Source: Hemerocallis citrina
Taxonomy: Eukaryota > Streptophyta > Magnoliopsida > Asparagales > Asphodelaceae
DNA length: 64,000 nucleotides
Assembly (NCBI GenBank): GCA_017893485.1
Contig: CM030366.1
Coordinates: 48,544,283 to 48,608,282 of the forward strand
Direction of reading: 5' to 3'
A program made the translations under genes and the position numbers. This document shows, piece by piece, positions 35,901 through 46,287 of the stretch. Numbering within the stretch: position 1 is the stretch's first letter; every line of letters begins with the position of its first letter. The notes beneath the pieces were generated by a model. That model had not been told where the DNA came from. It saw only the letters and a list, made by a program, of their open reading frames with translations, and made no database searches.

Positions 35901-36029
35901 ATGACAATGATAAAAATAAATATATGGAAACAAAAGGTCCAATATACGGTCCAAGAAAAAGATACAAGAGCGAAATACACTAAAAAGAAAAATACTATAA
36001 AATATACAAAATGAAAAACATGGGTTACA
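32944..36029 (-). repeat. 3' LTR of the minus-strand chromovirus
   Basis: 3,086 bp. Compared with the 5' LTR it lacks about 435 bp: the segment equivalent to 42180-42610 is missing at about 34200, where a second CATGTACGGGTGCAAGATAT-like stretch stands instead. TATTTATATGCC on the minus strand (about 35453-35464) is a plausible TATA box. ORFs at 35059 and 35473-35866 are in LTR sequence and not genes. Confidence 0.92.
33490..33920. repeat. Short tandem array CAAGTATCATGTATCAAGTGTCATG
   Basis: Imperfect 10-25 bp units built from CAAGTATCATG and CAAGTGTCATG, interrupted at about 33660-33780 by unique LTR sequence. The same array is in the 5' LTR at about 41490-41900. Confidence 0.9.
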
Positions 36030-36122
36030 ATCCTACCCACCTAACAAGAAGAATTTCGCCCTTGAAATTCAAACAAGAAGATTCATAGGGTGACCCCAAA
36101 CACAACCAAAAGAACAAAACAA

Positions 36123-39100
36123 CTACTCAATCAAATGAGGAAACTTCTGCTGAATCTCCTCCTTCAGCTCCCAAGTCGACTCACCGGGTGAATGAGGATT
36201 CCAAGCAACACGAAACAACTTGATGACCTTATTCTTCAGCACTTTCTCCCGCTGACCCACAATAGCAACTGGTGGAATCTCACAAGGTAAATCCGGCCGA
36301 ACGGTCAACTCAGAGTAGTCGATCATGTGGCTCTCATCTCGGATATACCTCCTGAGTTGTGAGACATGGAAAACATCGTACACTCCTGATAATGCTGGCG
36401 GCAATGCAAGATGATAGGTCACCTTGCCTACTCGCTCCAAAATCTCAAACGGTCCAATAAACCTAGGGCTAAGCTTGCCCCCACCACCGAACCAAATGAC
36501 ACCGCGCCACGGCGATACCTTTAGGAAAAATGGTCACCAACACCAAACTCCAAAGCTCTCCGATGGACATCAGCCCATCGCTTATGCTGATCCTGAGCTG
36601 TCTGCAAATGCTTCCTGATCCGAACCACGACATCAACTGTCCTGGTGATCAACTCTGGACCCAACAACTTCCTCTCACCAATGTCATCCTAGCACACTGG
36701 TAATCTGCACTTCTTCCCATAGAGTGCCTCAAACGGAGCAGCTTTAATACTGGCTTGAAAGCTGTTATTGAACGAGAACTCTACGAGATGCAATAGTCCT
36801 CCCATGATCCACCAAACTGCATCATACAGGACCTCAACATGTCCTCGAGAATCTGGATGGTCCTCTCTGACTGTCCATCAGTCTGGGGAAGAAAAGCTAT
36901 ACTATACTTTAATTTACTCCCCAAACTATTCTGAAGACTCTCCCAGAACTGAGATCTGAATCTCGTATCCCTGTCGGATACAATACTGACTGAAACCCCA
37001 TGAAGTCTAACAATCTCTTCCATATACCTCTCAGCTAGGCTCCCAGGAGACTGCCCGACGTGAAAAGGAATGAAGTGAGCACTCTTCGTCAAACGGTCGA
37101 CATTCACCCAAATCGCATTATGACCCTTAGGACTCATCGGCAAAGCAATCACAAAATCCATAGTGATGTGTTCCCACTTCCATTCTGGAATAGGAAGCGG
37201 TTGAAGAAGTCCAGCGGTTCTCTGATGCTCTGCCTTAACTTGTTGGCAGATCAAACATTGAACAACAAACCGAGCTACAGCTCCCTTCATACCATGCCAC
37301 CAGAAATGAAGCTTCAAATCCCGATACATCTTAGTACCGCCGGGATGGATAAAATATGATGACTGATGGGCTTCCTCATGCAACCTCTGACGAACTTCAC
37401 CATTCAGGACACATAATCTGGACCCAAAACAAAGCGATCCATCAGCATGAATAACGATGTCTATCCTGGACCCAGACTCAACCTCAGCTCGAAAACTCTG
37501 CAACTGTGCATCACCAGCCTGCACCTCTTTAATCTGATCAATAAGAGACGACTGCAGCTGGAGAACTAAACAACTCCGACCAGAACTCGACAACAAAACC
37601 TCCAATGCCAACCTCCGCATCTGCTCAATCAGATCCCTCTGTTGAGTCAAGAACATAACTGTCGGTCTCCTGCTCAAAACATCTGGCACCAAGTTTACTT
37701 TACCAGGATGGTATTGCAAACTGATGTCATAATTGGCCATAAGTTCCAACCAACGCCTTTGCCTCATGTTTAACACCTTCTGGGTGAAGACGTACTTGAG
37801 ACTTTTGTGGTCTGTAAAGATCTCCACTCAGTCCCCAAGTAAATAATGTCTCCACAGCTTCAAAGCATAAATCACTGCCGCTAACTCCAAGTCATGAGTC
37901 GATTAGTTCTTCTCGATGTATACGCAACGACTTGGTCCTTCTGCATGAAAACTGCTTTAAGACCCTTACCATAAGCACACAGTGAACTACAAATCTACCT
38001 GAACCATCGAAAATAGTCAACACAGGTGCGACGTCAATCTGTTCTTCAACTCAACAATAGCCACACCACACTCATCAGACCAACAGAACTTTTGATCCTT
38101 CCCAGTCAACTTAGTCAACGATCCTTCTATCTTTGAAAAATCTTGGACAAATTTCTGATAATAGCCAGCTAAACCTAAACCAAGAAAACTCCTGACTTCC
38201 GAAACTGACTTGGGAACAGGCTAATCCTTTATAGCCTCAACCTTGGCAGGATCCACAGAAATACCATCGCCTGAGATAATGTGCCCCAAGAATGAAACCC
38301 TGTCGAGCCAAAACTCGCACTTGCTGCGTTTCCCATAGAGCTGATTCTCTTTCAATGTCTGTAGAACCACTCTAAGATGTTCAGCATGATATTTCCGATT
38401 CTGAGAATACACCAAAATATCATCAATGAAGACCATCACAAACCTATCCAAGAACTGAGAGAAGACCCGGTTCATAAGACTCATAAATACAGTCGGCGCG
38501 TTCGTAACTCCGAACGGCATCACAAGATAATCATAGTGGCCATATTTGGTCTTGAAAGCAGTCTTTTGCACATCAGTCGCCTTCACTTTGACTTGATGAT
38601 ACCCAGAACGAAGATCCAACTTCGAGAAAAGAGCAGCCCCACTTAACTGATCAAACAAATCATCGATCCTGGGCAACGGATACCGGTTCTTCACAGTAAC
38701 ACTGTTTAGTTCCCGATAATCCACACACAGACGACGACTACCATCCTTCTTGTTGCCAAAAAGGACTGGAGCACCCCAAGGCGAAACACTGGGTCTGATG
38801 AAACCCAACTCAAGCAATTCCTGAATCTGCACCTTAAGCTCAGCTAACTCAGCCGGTGCCATCCTGTAGAGACTCTTCGATATAGGTACCATACCCGGCT
38901 GAACTTCAATACCGAACTCCACATCTCTATTAGGGATAAGCCAGGCAACTCCTCTGAAAAAATATATAGGAAATCTCGAACTACTAGAGGCGCAGCCTCA
39001 CAGCCTGAATGCAACTCCATCGCACAGATCTCCTGATCAAGTACAGCTCGGTCAAGGGAAGACTCCCCGGCATGGAACTCAAACTCTGCGCGATCTGAAA

Positions 39101-39421
39101 TCCGGAACACAACTTTCTTGGCACGGCAATCAATAATGGCATGGGTCTCACCCAACCAATCCATATCCAGAATAACGTCGAATCCTGAATTCCCGATTAT
39201 AATCAGATTGGCTTTGAACTCTGCGCTACCAATAATTGCGGGACATTGCCTGCACTCTCGGGAACAAATGACAACTCTACCACCTGTCACAATGTTCCAA
39301 GCCTCTGACATGTTGCTGCACTCCAACTGATGACGAGCGACAAATCGAGAGGAGACAAAAGAATGGGTTGCCCCAGAATAAAAAAGAACATGAGCAGGGA
39401 AAGAGCAAACAAGGACAACAC
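36123..39421 (-). pseudogene. pol: pol of the minus-strand chromovirus, damaged
   Basis: Protease at 39421-39000: the active-site motif reads VLFYSGATHSF, so the catalytic Asp is replaced by Tyr (codon 39378-39380). RT at about 38922-38221: [38 protein letters not shown] (38403-38431). A TAG after AIKD (38221-38223) and several stops degrade RNase H (38220-37830). Integrase at 37827-36781: HHCC finger (AHQSS, IHPGG, QCLICQ), MDFVIALP, SDRDTRF and a TDGQSE segment, so the DDE residues are present; it is cut by a frameshift near 36790. Chromodomain at 36440-36123 with FRVAWNPHS and ESTWE. Order matches Tekay-type pol. Confidence 0.92.
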
Positions 39422-39571
39422 CTTAGATGGAAACAAAAGAGACAAAGAAAAGAATGGTTGAACAGGGGTGAGGGAAAACAAAATGTAGAAGGAACAAACT
39501 GAAAGAAATAAAGCAAAGGGGAAAATGAAGAAACAAAAAGGGAAACAACAAAATAACAAAACAAAAGATAC
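39422..39571 (-). other. Putative spliceosomal intron at the gag-protease junction (minus-strand chromovirus)
   Basis: 150 bp, donor GTATCT at 39571 downward and acceptor TCTAAG ending at 39422, extremely T-rich in the coding direction with long pyrimidine runs before the acceptor, as in plant introns. Gag ends VVGG with one base of the Gly codon before the donor; protease resumes VVLVCSF. Position and phase (1) equal those of the Tekay insert at 24852-24940. Length is a multiple of three, but the acceptor itself supplies an in-frame TAA (39423-39425), so retention adds a 49-residue Phe-rich tail and stops. Confidence 0.75.
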
Positions 39572-40761
39572 CTCCAACCACACCCTCAGCTGACTCAGCA
39601 TCTGCAGTAGTCAGGTTGAAAGCCTGACCTCTCCTGGGAGCAGCAGTCCTCTGACCGACAATCTGACGCTGTGGGGGAACCGGTGGTCTAACTGGACCAT
39701 GAGCTGTGGCAACTGGCTAAACTGGACCCCTGGCTGGAAGAGCCAACTGTGGGCAGTCCCGCACCGAATGGTCAGCAGCACCACATCCAAAATAGCGACG
39801 ATTGGCATGTTGGCAATCCTTACGCTCATGCCTTGGAAGATGGCAAAAGTCGCAGAAACCAACTCTCAGAGGACCCGTAGAAGAGTAAGGAGCTGCCCTG
39901 GCCGGAGGGGTGTGGACAGGTCTCCGAACAGGCCCACCAGAAGGCCTAACAACTGAGTGCGGAATAATCCACTGAGAAGGAGTCAATCCACCACGAGCCT
40001 GCTCCTGAGCTCTAGCTACCTCAAGAGCCTCAGCATAAGTACGCAAGTGAAGAGAGACAAGCTGCACTTTGATGTCTCGCTCAAGCCCCAAAATAAACCT
40101 ATGAGCTCTATCCTCTTCGTTCGCCACAAGAACGGCAGCAAAGCGACTAAGTCTCGTAAATTCAGCTGCGTATTCGTCTACAGACCTGGAGCCCTGTTTC
40201 AAGAAAGTCTTATGTTACAACATTACATGAACAATATGTAACAAAATTCCATCATTAGAAATAACGACCAACCTGTTTCAGGGCTAAGAATTGCTGCTCC
40301 ATCACAACTCTGGTGCTACTAAGAAATAACTTCTCCAAGAAGCTCCTTGTGAAAGTGGCCCAAGTGATCGGTCATTCGAGCCTTTTGAACTCGGACCTCC
40401 ACCAGATATGAGCCAAGTCCACCAACTAGATGGCCACCATATCCACACGATCTGCATCTACCACTCTAGCTGCCAAAAGCAGTTGCTCTGTCCTAATCAA
40501 CCACTGTTCAGCCTCCAAAGGCATCTCAGTGCCTGAAAACCTGTCGGGATGCAGCCTCATAAAATCTGTGACTATTCTCGGACGGAAAGGAAGAATGGCT
40601 TGCATAGGCGCAGCGGGCGGAGGAACTTGAGCGGCTTCCAACGCAGTCATCACCAAATCACTATGGTTCTGCTGCATATTGATCAAGCGCTCAAGCACAG
40701 TGGTGATAGCCTCAAGCTGAGGCTGATCACCTGGAACACGAGAAGGACCTCTACGAGCCAT
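39572..40761 (-). pseudogene. gag: gag of the minus-strand chromovirus, damaged
   Basis: Starts MARRGPSRVPGDQ at 40761. Capsid part: FRPRIVTDFMRLHPDRFSG-type start, EAEQWL, then FLALKQ before and GSRSVDEYAAEF after a 79 bp insert (40194-40272). A zinc knuckle CDFCHLPRHERKDC (complete C-x2-C-x4-H-x4-C) is followed by a second knuckle whose first Cys is Tyr. Nonsense codons lie at 40426-40428 (TAG), 40372-40374 (TGA) and 39717-39719 (TAG), all in the same frame and explicable as CAG or CGA decay. The frame then runs to the gag-protease intron. Confidence 0.88.
40194..40272 (-). other. Intron-like 79 bp insert within gag
   Basis: In coding direction the insert starts GTTGGTCG after AAACAG and ends TTCTTGAAACAG before GGCTCC. 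Its removal joins FLALKQ to GSRSVDEY in frame; retention shifts the frame. The 9 bp TGAAACAGG is repeated at both borders, so it may instead be a ~70 bp DNA insertion with a 9 bp target duplication. It contains a TGTTACA / TGTAACA inverted pair. Confidence 0.45.
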
Positions 40762-40909
40762 AGTCTGCACAAAATCAAAAAAAGTTAGCATCCGATCAAT
40801 GTTGGTAATAATTCATTTATGCATGCATGGTTGGTGAAATGCTGAGTCGATCCCAGTTCGAGCCAAGCTTGTCTAATATATTAGGCAACTAATACATTCG
40901 CCAAACCTA

Positions 40910-40923
40910 GTACTCTGATATCA
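40910..40923 (-). other. Degenerate primer-binding site of the minus-strand chromovirus
   Basis: On the minus strand, TGATATCAGAGTAC lies 10 bases after the 5' LTR; compare TGGTATCAGAGCC complementary to tRNA-iMet. Changes at several positions fit an old copy. Confidence 0.6.
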
Positions 40924-40933
40924 CTAAAAACCT

Positions 40934-43900
40934 TGTCACACCCCGCTTTTCAAAAGAGAATACGGAATACGGATACGTGACTAAGCCCAGCGAATGATTT
41001 TCATCATCCATAAGCTGTTTAAGAATCTTTACGACATTTTACAAGAACAATCAGAGTCGGAAGCAAAAGAATCAACCAAGTATGCACATATGAACCAAAA
41101 TACCAACAAGAATACTTGAAACCAAAATGTATTAATCTCAAATTATCATGATCTGAATAAGTCAAATATCCTGGGTCACATTGTCCAAATACAAATGAAT
41201 CCAAGTAATCAAAATACAATTGTTTAAGCAAGCTACAAGAAATAATAATAATAAAATCCAGCACTAGTACTCCATATCACCAATACCATCTGGAACATAT
41301 TCTCCAAAATCTGCAATTTAACAATCGCAGGGAAAAGGAAAAGAGAAAACAAGGTACCCGTCAATGCAAGTTACGGACCGCTTGTAATGCAGGATACAAG
41401 TACATGGAGAAAACTAACTAATAACATGGATTATGCATGATAATAATGTATAACAACTAGCATGGTAAGGTAAACAAGTACAGGTAGCATATATCAAGTG
41501 TCAAGTAAACAAGGATCATGTAAACAAGCATCAAGTCTCAAGTATCATGTATCAAGTGTCATGCAAACAAGTCTCATATATCATGTAGTCAAGTATCAAG
41601 TAAGCATGTATCATATTCAAGTATCATGTATCAAGTCTTGTAGTTATTACCATCAAGGTAGCACTTCATGCATCCCGCTTTTTATTACATGGTTGCTACA
41701 AAAAACAGTTTTGCTTTAGATTTCATAGTGGACCATGAAGGGTAGTAAACTCAGGGACAAGTATCAAGTATCGAGCTCCAAGCTCCAAGTATCATGTATC
41801 ATGTAATCACGTTTCAAGTTGTGCAAGTGGCAAGTAACGTGTCTTGCATGCAAGTGTCAAGTAATCATGTGTCAAGTATCATGTATCAAGTAATTACGTA
41901 GGATCAGTGGATCTCCTTCTGAGTACACGTTTCTGAATTATCCACTATTAGATCCTTCCCTTAAACCCCGGCTTGATTATTTATTATTAATGTCAAACAA
42001 GCATGTATATGTGCAAAACATATCAAGAATAACATGACATGATAATGTGGCAAGTTCAAGTTGCAAGATAAATATGTACGGGTGGAAGATATCTCATAAA
42101 AGAATAAAATAACCATGTTCCTAGCTCAGGACAGCAAGACCAAACTGCAGTAAAACGGAGATTCCCAGCGTTACAAACATGAAAATCTAAATCCGTCGAA
42201 ACATCTAGAAAATAGACTCCCAACCGAATCCATTGAATATAAATAAGTCATAGGGTATCTCACAAAAACATAACTCAAAACTGATTTGAATCTAGAAAAT
42301 ATGTTCAGCCAGAAATTAGAAAATCGCATTCCAAGTCAGAAAAACAGCATCAAAGCACCTCAATTAAATCCAGGAAAAATCTGGGGTATTCCCCTATATG
42401 TCTAGTATCAGAATATAAAGTTTCATAATTTTTCAATAAGATTAGCTTAGCAAACTAAAATTAGAAAACATCAAGAAACGATAGTTTGGTAAATCTGGAG
42501 TTCCCAACACTGCTGTACGAAAACTGTAATATCTCGCAAACCGTGACACGAAATCCAAATCCGCCAAAGGGAGATGAAAATAGACAAAATAATCTAACTT
42601 TCATATTCATAAATATTTTTCATACAGGAAAAGGAATTAGGGTGAAAATACAAATCTTTACAGAACAGCGAGCAAAATCCAGCAAGTATAGTTTTTATAA
42701 ACAAGCATGAAACGGCATATAAAACTCATCAATGAAATCCACCAAAATTCTGGGTATTCTCTAAATAGATATAGAAATACTGATCAAAATTTCAAATCTA
42801 AATAATATGTTTAGCACAGCGTAAAAATAGTTTAGTCACCAAAATCATCAAGAAACGAAATCTGGAAATGAAATACACCTCTGTAGTAAAACAATCATAT
42901 CTCACACATACGAAAATGAAATCGATCAAGATTAGAGAGTTTGGAAAGAAGACGGATTTCTCTAAAAATTATATTTAATAATGTAATTAAGATACTGACC
43001 TTAATATAGTCTAAAATACCAATCAAAACTGATCATCGACAAAGTATAGATTTTCCTCTTAACAATAAATCCACATACTACACACGAAACTCGTTCCAAA
43101 CACAACCAAACGTATTATAGAGTCTACTAAGTGTCCAAACATCATGAAATAGGGTATATAGTATATCCACAAAAAGTATATCACATGGATCCAAACAAAC
43201 ACACGATTTCTCATAATTATCCCACAATATAATCACATCAAGAACGGTCAAAACATAAGTTATTTCATGTCAAATTTGTGTCGTGAGGCAACTATGGTCA
43301 ATAGCACTATAGAGACAATACTCAACAAGATACATCACACACGAGTTGTCTCTAGAACCAAACTACAATACAAGCGGTATTTATGACTTGTATCATACAA
43401 AGGAATTGAGTACAAGTTACTTGCCTTAACCGACGACAAAAATGACTCCAAGCAAGAATAATGGGAACTGATTCCCGATAACGAACTCGACGAACCAAGA
43501 ACGATCCCAGGAACGAAATCAACGAACGGAAAACCACGAACCAACGAGAGAAGCACGAGGAACGACGAGAGAGCAAGCGAGCACGATGACCAAAGGGGGG
43601 CTGCAGTGGCTGGCTGTCGCGGCGGCTAGCTGCTGTGGTGGCTGGCTGTTGTGACTGCTACTGCAGGTGCACCGAACAGAGACAGAAAGAGGGAGAGAAC
43701 GATGGAGATGCGGTGCTAGGGTGATCGGCGGCAGATCAAGTGCAGTAATGGGGTCAAGGTGATTGGGGTATGGGTTTCAAGGGAACGGGAGGAGCAGTCG
43801 GGACGGGGTTGCTCTAGGGGTTATTGCTGAAGGCTAAGGAGAGAGGAAACAATGCATGCACTGGCTCAAGAGGCATATAAATAGGGTATAGTGCTAGGGT

Positions 43901-44454
43901 TTTTGTGATGATGGCTGGGCATGAAAAGGTGATAACGGGTATGATAGGGGTTCGGGTATGGGTAGTAGTGGGTGCAAGAACAGTGGGTTAGGTGCATAGG
44001 TTGATAGAGCATAGTTTATTAAAATGGGTAAATGAGTATGGTGATAGCTTGGGCAATACAATCTGATGATGGGTGTGCACATTTAATTGGGGAATTGAAT
44101 GGTTTAAGCCCACAAATGGTCTGGGTAGTATAGGTGAAATATTTAGGAGGGTAATTAGGGTATATGAGATCCCCAAAAAAAATGAAATGACAAAATGAAT
44201 GAATTAAAATAACAAATGGAAATAAGAAAAAATATAAATTTCAACAGTGAGGATAAAAAATAATGGCACGAGCAAAAAGAGACGAATCAAAATGAGACAA
44301 CCGAATCAGGAATTCAAATAAAAGATGACAATGATAAAAATAAATATATTGAAACAAAAGGTCCAATATACGGTCCAAGAAAAAAATACAAGAGCGAAAT
44401 ACACTAAAAAGAAAATTATACTCAAAATACACAAAATAGAAAACAGGGGTTACA
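40934..44454 (-). repeat. 5' LTR of the minus-strand chromovirus
   Basis: 3,521 bp, including 42180-42610 that the 3' LTR lacks. That block also occurs in solo LTR B (about 4440-4890), so its absence from the 3' LTR is a deletion. Carries the CAAGTATCATG array (41490-41900) and a TATTTATATGCC candidate TATA on the minus strand (about 43872-43883). No gene. Confidence 0.93.
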
Positions 44455-44651
44455 ATAATCTACTTGATTACTGACTTGAGCGTCGGAGGGTTCGCCATCG
44501 GGATCCATCCCGGTTTTTCAAACTTTTTGCAGGTCAGCGGCAGGGTTGAGAAACGGTCAATGCTGGCAAGAAGTCAACAAGTTTGCTTTTATTGTTTCTA
44601 GAAGAATTCACAAAATATCTATTTGCTCCCACACCGAAATTAGCAGCAACA
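44455..44651 (+). repeat. 3' LTR of the Tat element, right part
   Basis: Begins with the duplicated ATAAT, continues TCTACTTGATTACTGACTTG as in 10041-10063 and ends AGCAGCAACA. Followed by the TCTAT target duplication. Confidence 0.92.
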
Positions 44652-44656
44652 TCTAT

Positions 44657-44790
44657 CGTGATGCATAAACTAATCTATTTTAAACAGTCTTGTGTAGGAT
44701 AGTTGCTGGTACGGGAGAAGGTGATGACTAGTGAGGACAACATGGGCCAGAGCTAGAGGGTGGGAGTAGTCACCTATGAGTCAGGAAAGG
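44657..44790 (+). pseudogene. LINE remnant, continuation of the 9476-9628 fragment
   Basis: After the Tat target duplication the ORF2 frame runs about 14 codons to a stop near 44700, then 3' untranslated sequence up to the hAT insertion at 44791. It probably continues at 53140-53330 and 57385-57490, ending near AATAAATGAAAAGG. Confidence 0.55.
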
Positions 44791-46287
44791 CAGGGCCGGC
44801 CTTGAGTTTACGGGGGCCCAAGGTGAACTCATGTTATGGGGCCCTTATACAATTTTTTTTAATAAAAAATTGTTAAAAAAAATGGAAAGTTATTTTTTTG
44901 CTACAATTCTTAAAAACTGACATGTATGAAGAAATAGATGGAGATTTAAGAACTTGAGAAAAAAAACTCCATACAAACTAAAGCCCAACGAAAATAAGCC
45001 GGTCAAGTACCAATTTTAAAAACAAAAGTCGAAAAAGTTAAATTATGAGATCCCTAAAAAAAATATTATGCTCAAAATATGTATATATTTTGATGTAAGC
45101 GGATAGAGTCAATCGACTCCAGCCTGATCAAAAATTTATAGATCAAAATAGTCACAGTACACGACAATCATGGAAGGTTTTACAAGAAGTAAAACAAAAG
45201 CATAATCAAACCTAAACGAGAAGTAACAAACAAGAAGATAAATGCTGGAAAAAAGACAGTTAAACAGATAGTAACAACAAAGCAATAAGCCAGGAGGACG
45301 GTTCAGTCGGGGAACGCAAGCGCAATTAAACTGAATCAATGCTAGAGACACATGCTCGGGAGACAAGGATGTAGCTTGCAGTCAGCCTGGGATCAGCAAG
45401 CGAGCGCGACGGGCAGAACTAGTTGAGCAAGGCAACCTCAGCTAGAGCGGGAGAGCAGCGCAAAACCGAAGGAAGAAGACCCATCGCCAAGCCACCTCAG
45501 GATGCCAAGGAAACAGGGGCGCGCTAACACAGCAGGTCAACTAATGACCCACAAACCAAGAGAAAAGCAACAAGCCCAACTCAAAACAAGCATCAGCATG
45601 ACGAAATATCATAGAAGCATGAAACACAACACAAAGCTCAGCAGCCTAACAAGGCATCAGCATCCCAAAGAAAAGAAAATAATAGAGTGAAAAGAAGCAC
45701 ATAAAGGAGGGTCGAAACCCTACACCGAAGAAATAAACATAATAAAAACAGATAAGAGATAAACCACAGTAGCAAGACGCCGTTAATGATTACAAGTCCA
45801 GGAGCTAGAACGCAAAAATTTACATCCTCACGCTCACCCACCTAACTTGAAACCACAGCCAACCAACAACCACAGCCAACAACCATAGTAACAAAGAGAA
45901 AACAGGCAACCATCAAACAGAGCTAAACAACCAAAGGATACCATATCAACAAAGAGCAAAAACCCCAGAGAAACCATAGAAACATAGGTAATGAGCTGCT
46001 CAGATAACAGGGAGTAGCAAACCAGAGTAACCCCGACCAAAACCAGGCGAGAACAAAATAAGAAGAGCCATAGATACAATAGATCCACGCCAAGAACAAA
46101 GACATAGGACGACCGCGTGGGCAAGGCACAAGCAAGATCTTCACTCTTGCAAGAAACACAGGATATCAGAAAAGAAAGAGTGAGCATGTGAAAAAACTCA
46201 ATCCATAAATAAACTCAGAGATATTAAGTGCTATAACTAAGCAGAGAAATAATAACTAATCAATACATTGAGTCTGGCAAGAGAAAA

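Larger units (their letters stand above)
32944..44454 (-). mobile_element. Second chromovirus (gypsy), minus strand, 11.5 kb, in the Tat 3' LTR
   Basis: Plus-strand LTR copies 32944-36029 and 40934-44454 start TGTCAC and end GGGTTACA; perfect ATAAT duplication (32939-32943 and 44455-44459). In its own direction it reads 5' LTR (40934-44454), primer-binding site, gag, protease, RT, RNase H, integrase, chromodomain, 3' LTR. The LTRs are visibly more diverged than those of the Tekay-like element and differ by about 435 bp in length. Confidence 0.95.
9629..44651 (+). mobile_element. Tat-lineage Ty3/gypsy element, non-autonomous, with nested insertions
   Basis: 5' LTR 9629-10234, 3' LTR 32411-32943 plus 44455-44651, both starting TGATAT and ending AGCAGCAACA, flanked by a perfect TCTAT duplication (9624-9628 and 44652-44656). 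A TGGCGCC-type primer-binding site follows the 5' LTR and a purine tract precedes the 3' LTR. Gag and protease remnants are present; RT, RNase H and integrase are absent. The stretch between protease and the 3' LTR is filled by three tandem-repeat blocks. After subtracting solo LTR C, the Tekay element and the second chromovirus, the element is about 8.1 kb. Tandem repeats in the 3' untranslated region are a known feature of Tat/Ogre/Retand elements. Confidence 0.9.

Noticed and set aside
39277..39601. Phe-rich ORFs of 95 and 104 codons at the gag-pol junction
   Set aside because: They are mostly translation of the T-rich putative intron 39422-39571 rather than a separate gene.
45136..46187. 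Hydrophobic minus-strand ORFs
   Set aside because: They lie in the 3' untranslated region of the LINE; composition reflects T-richness and no LINE family encodes a membrane protein there.
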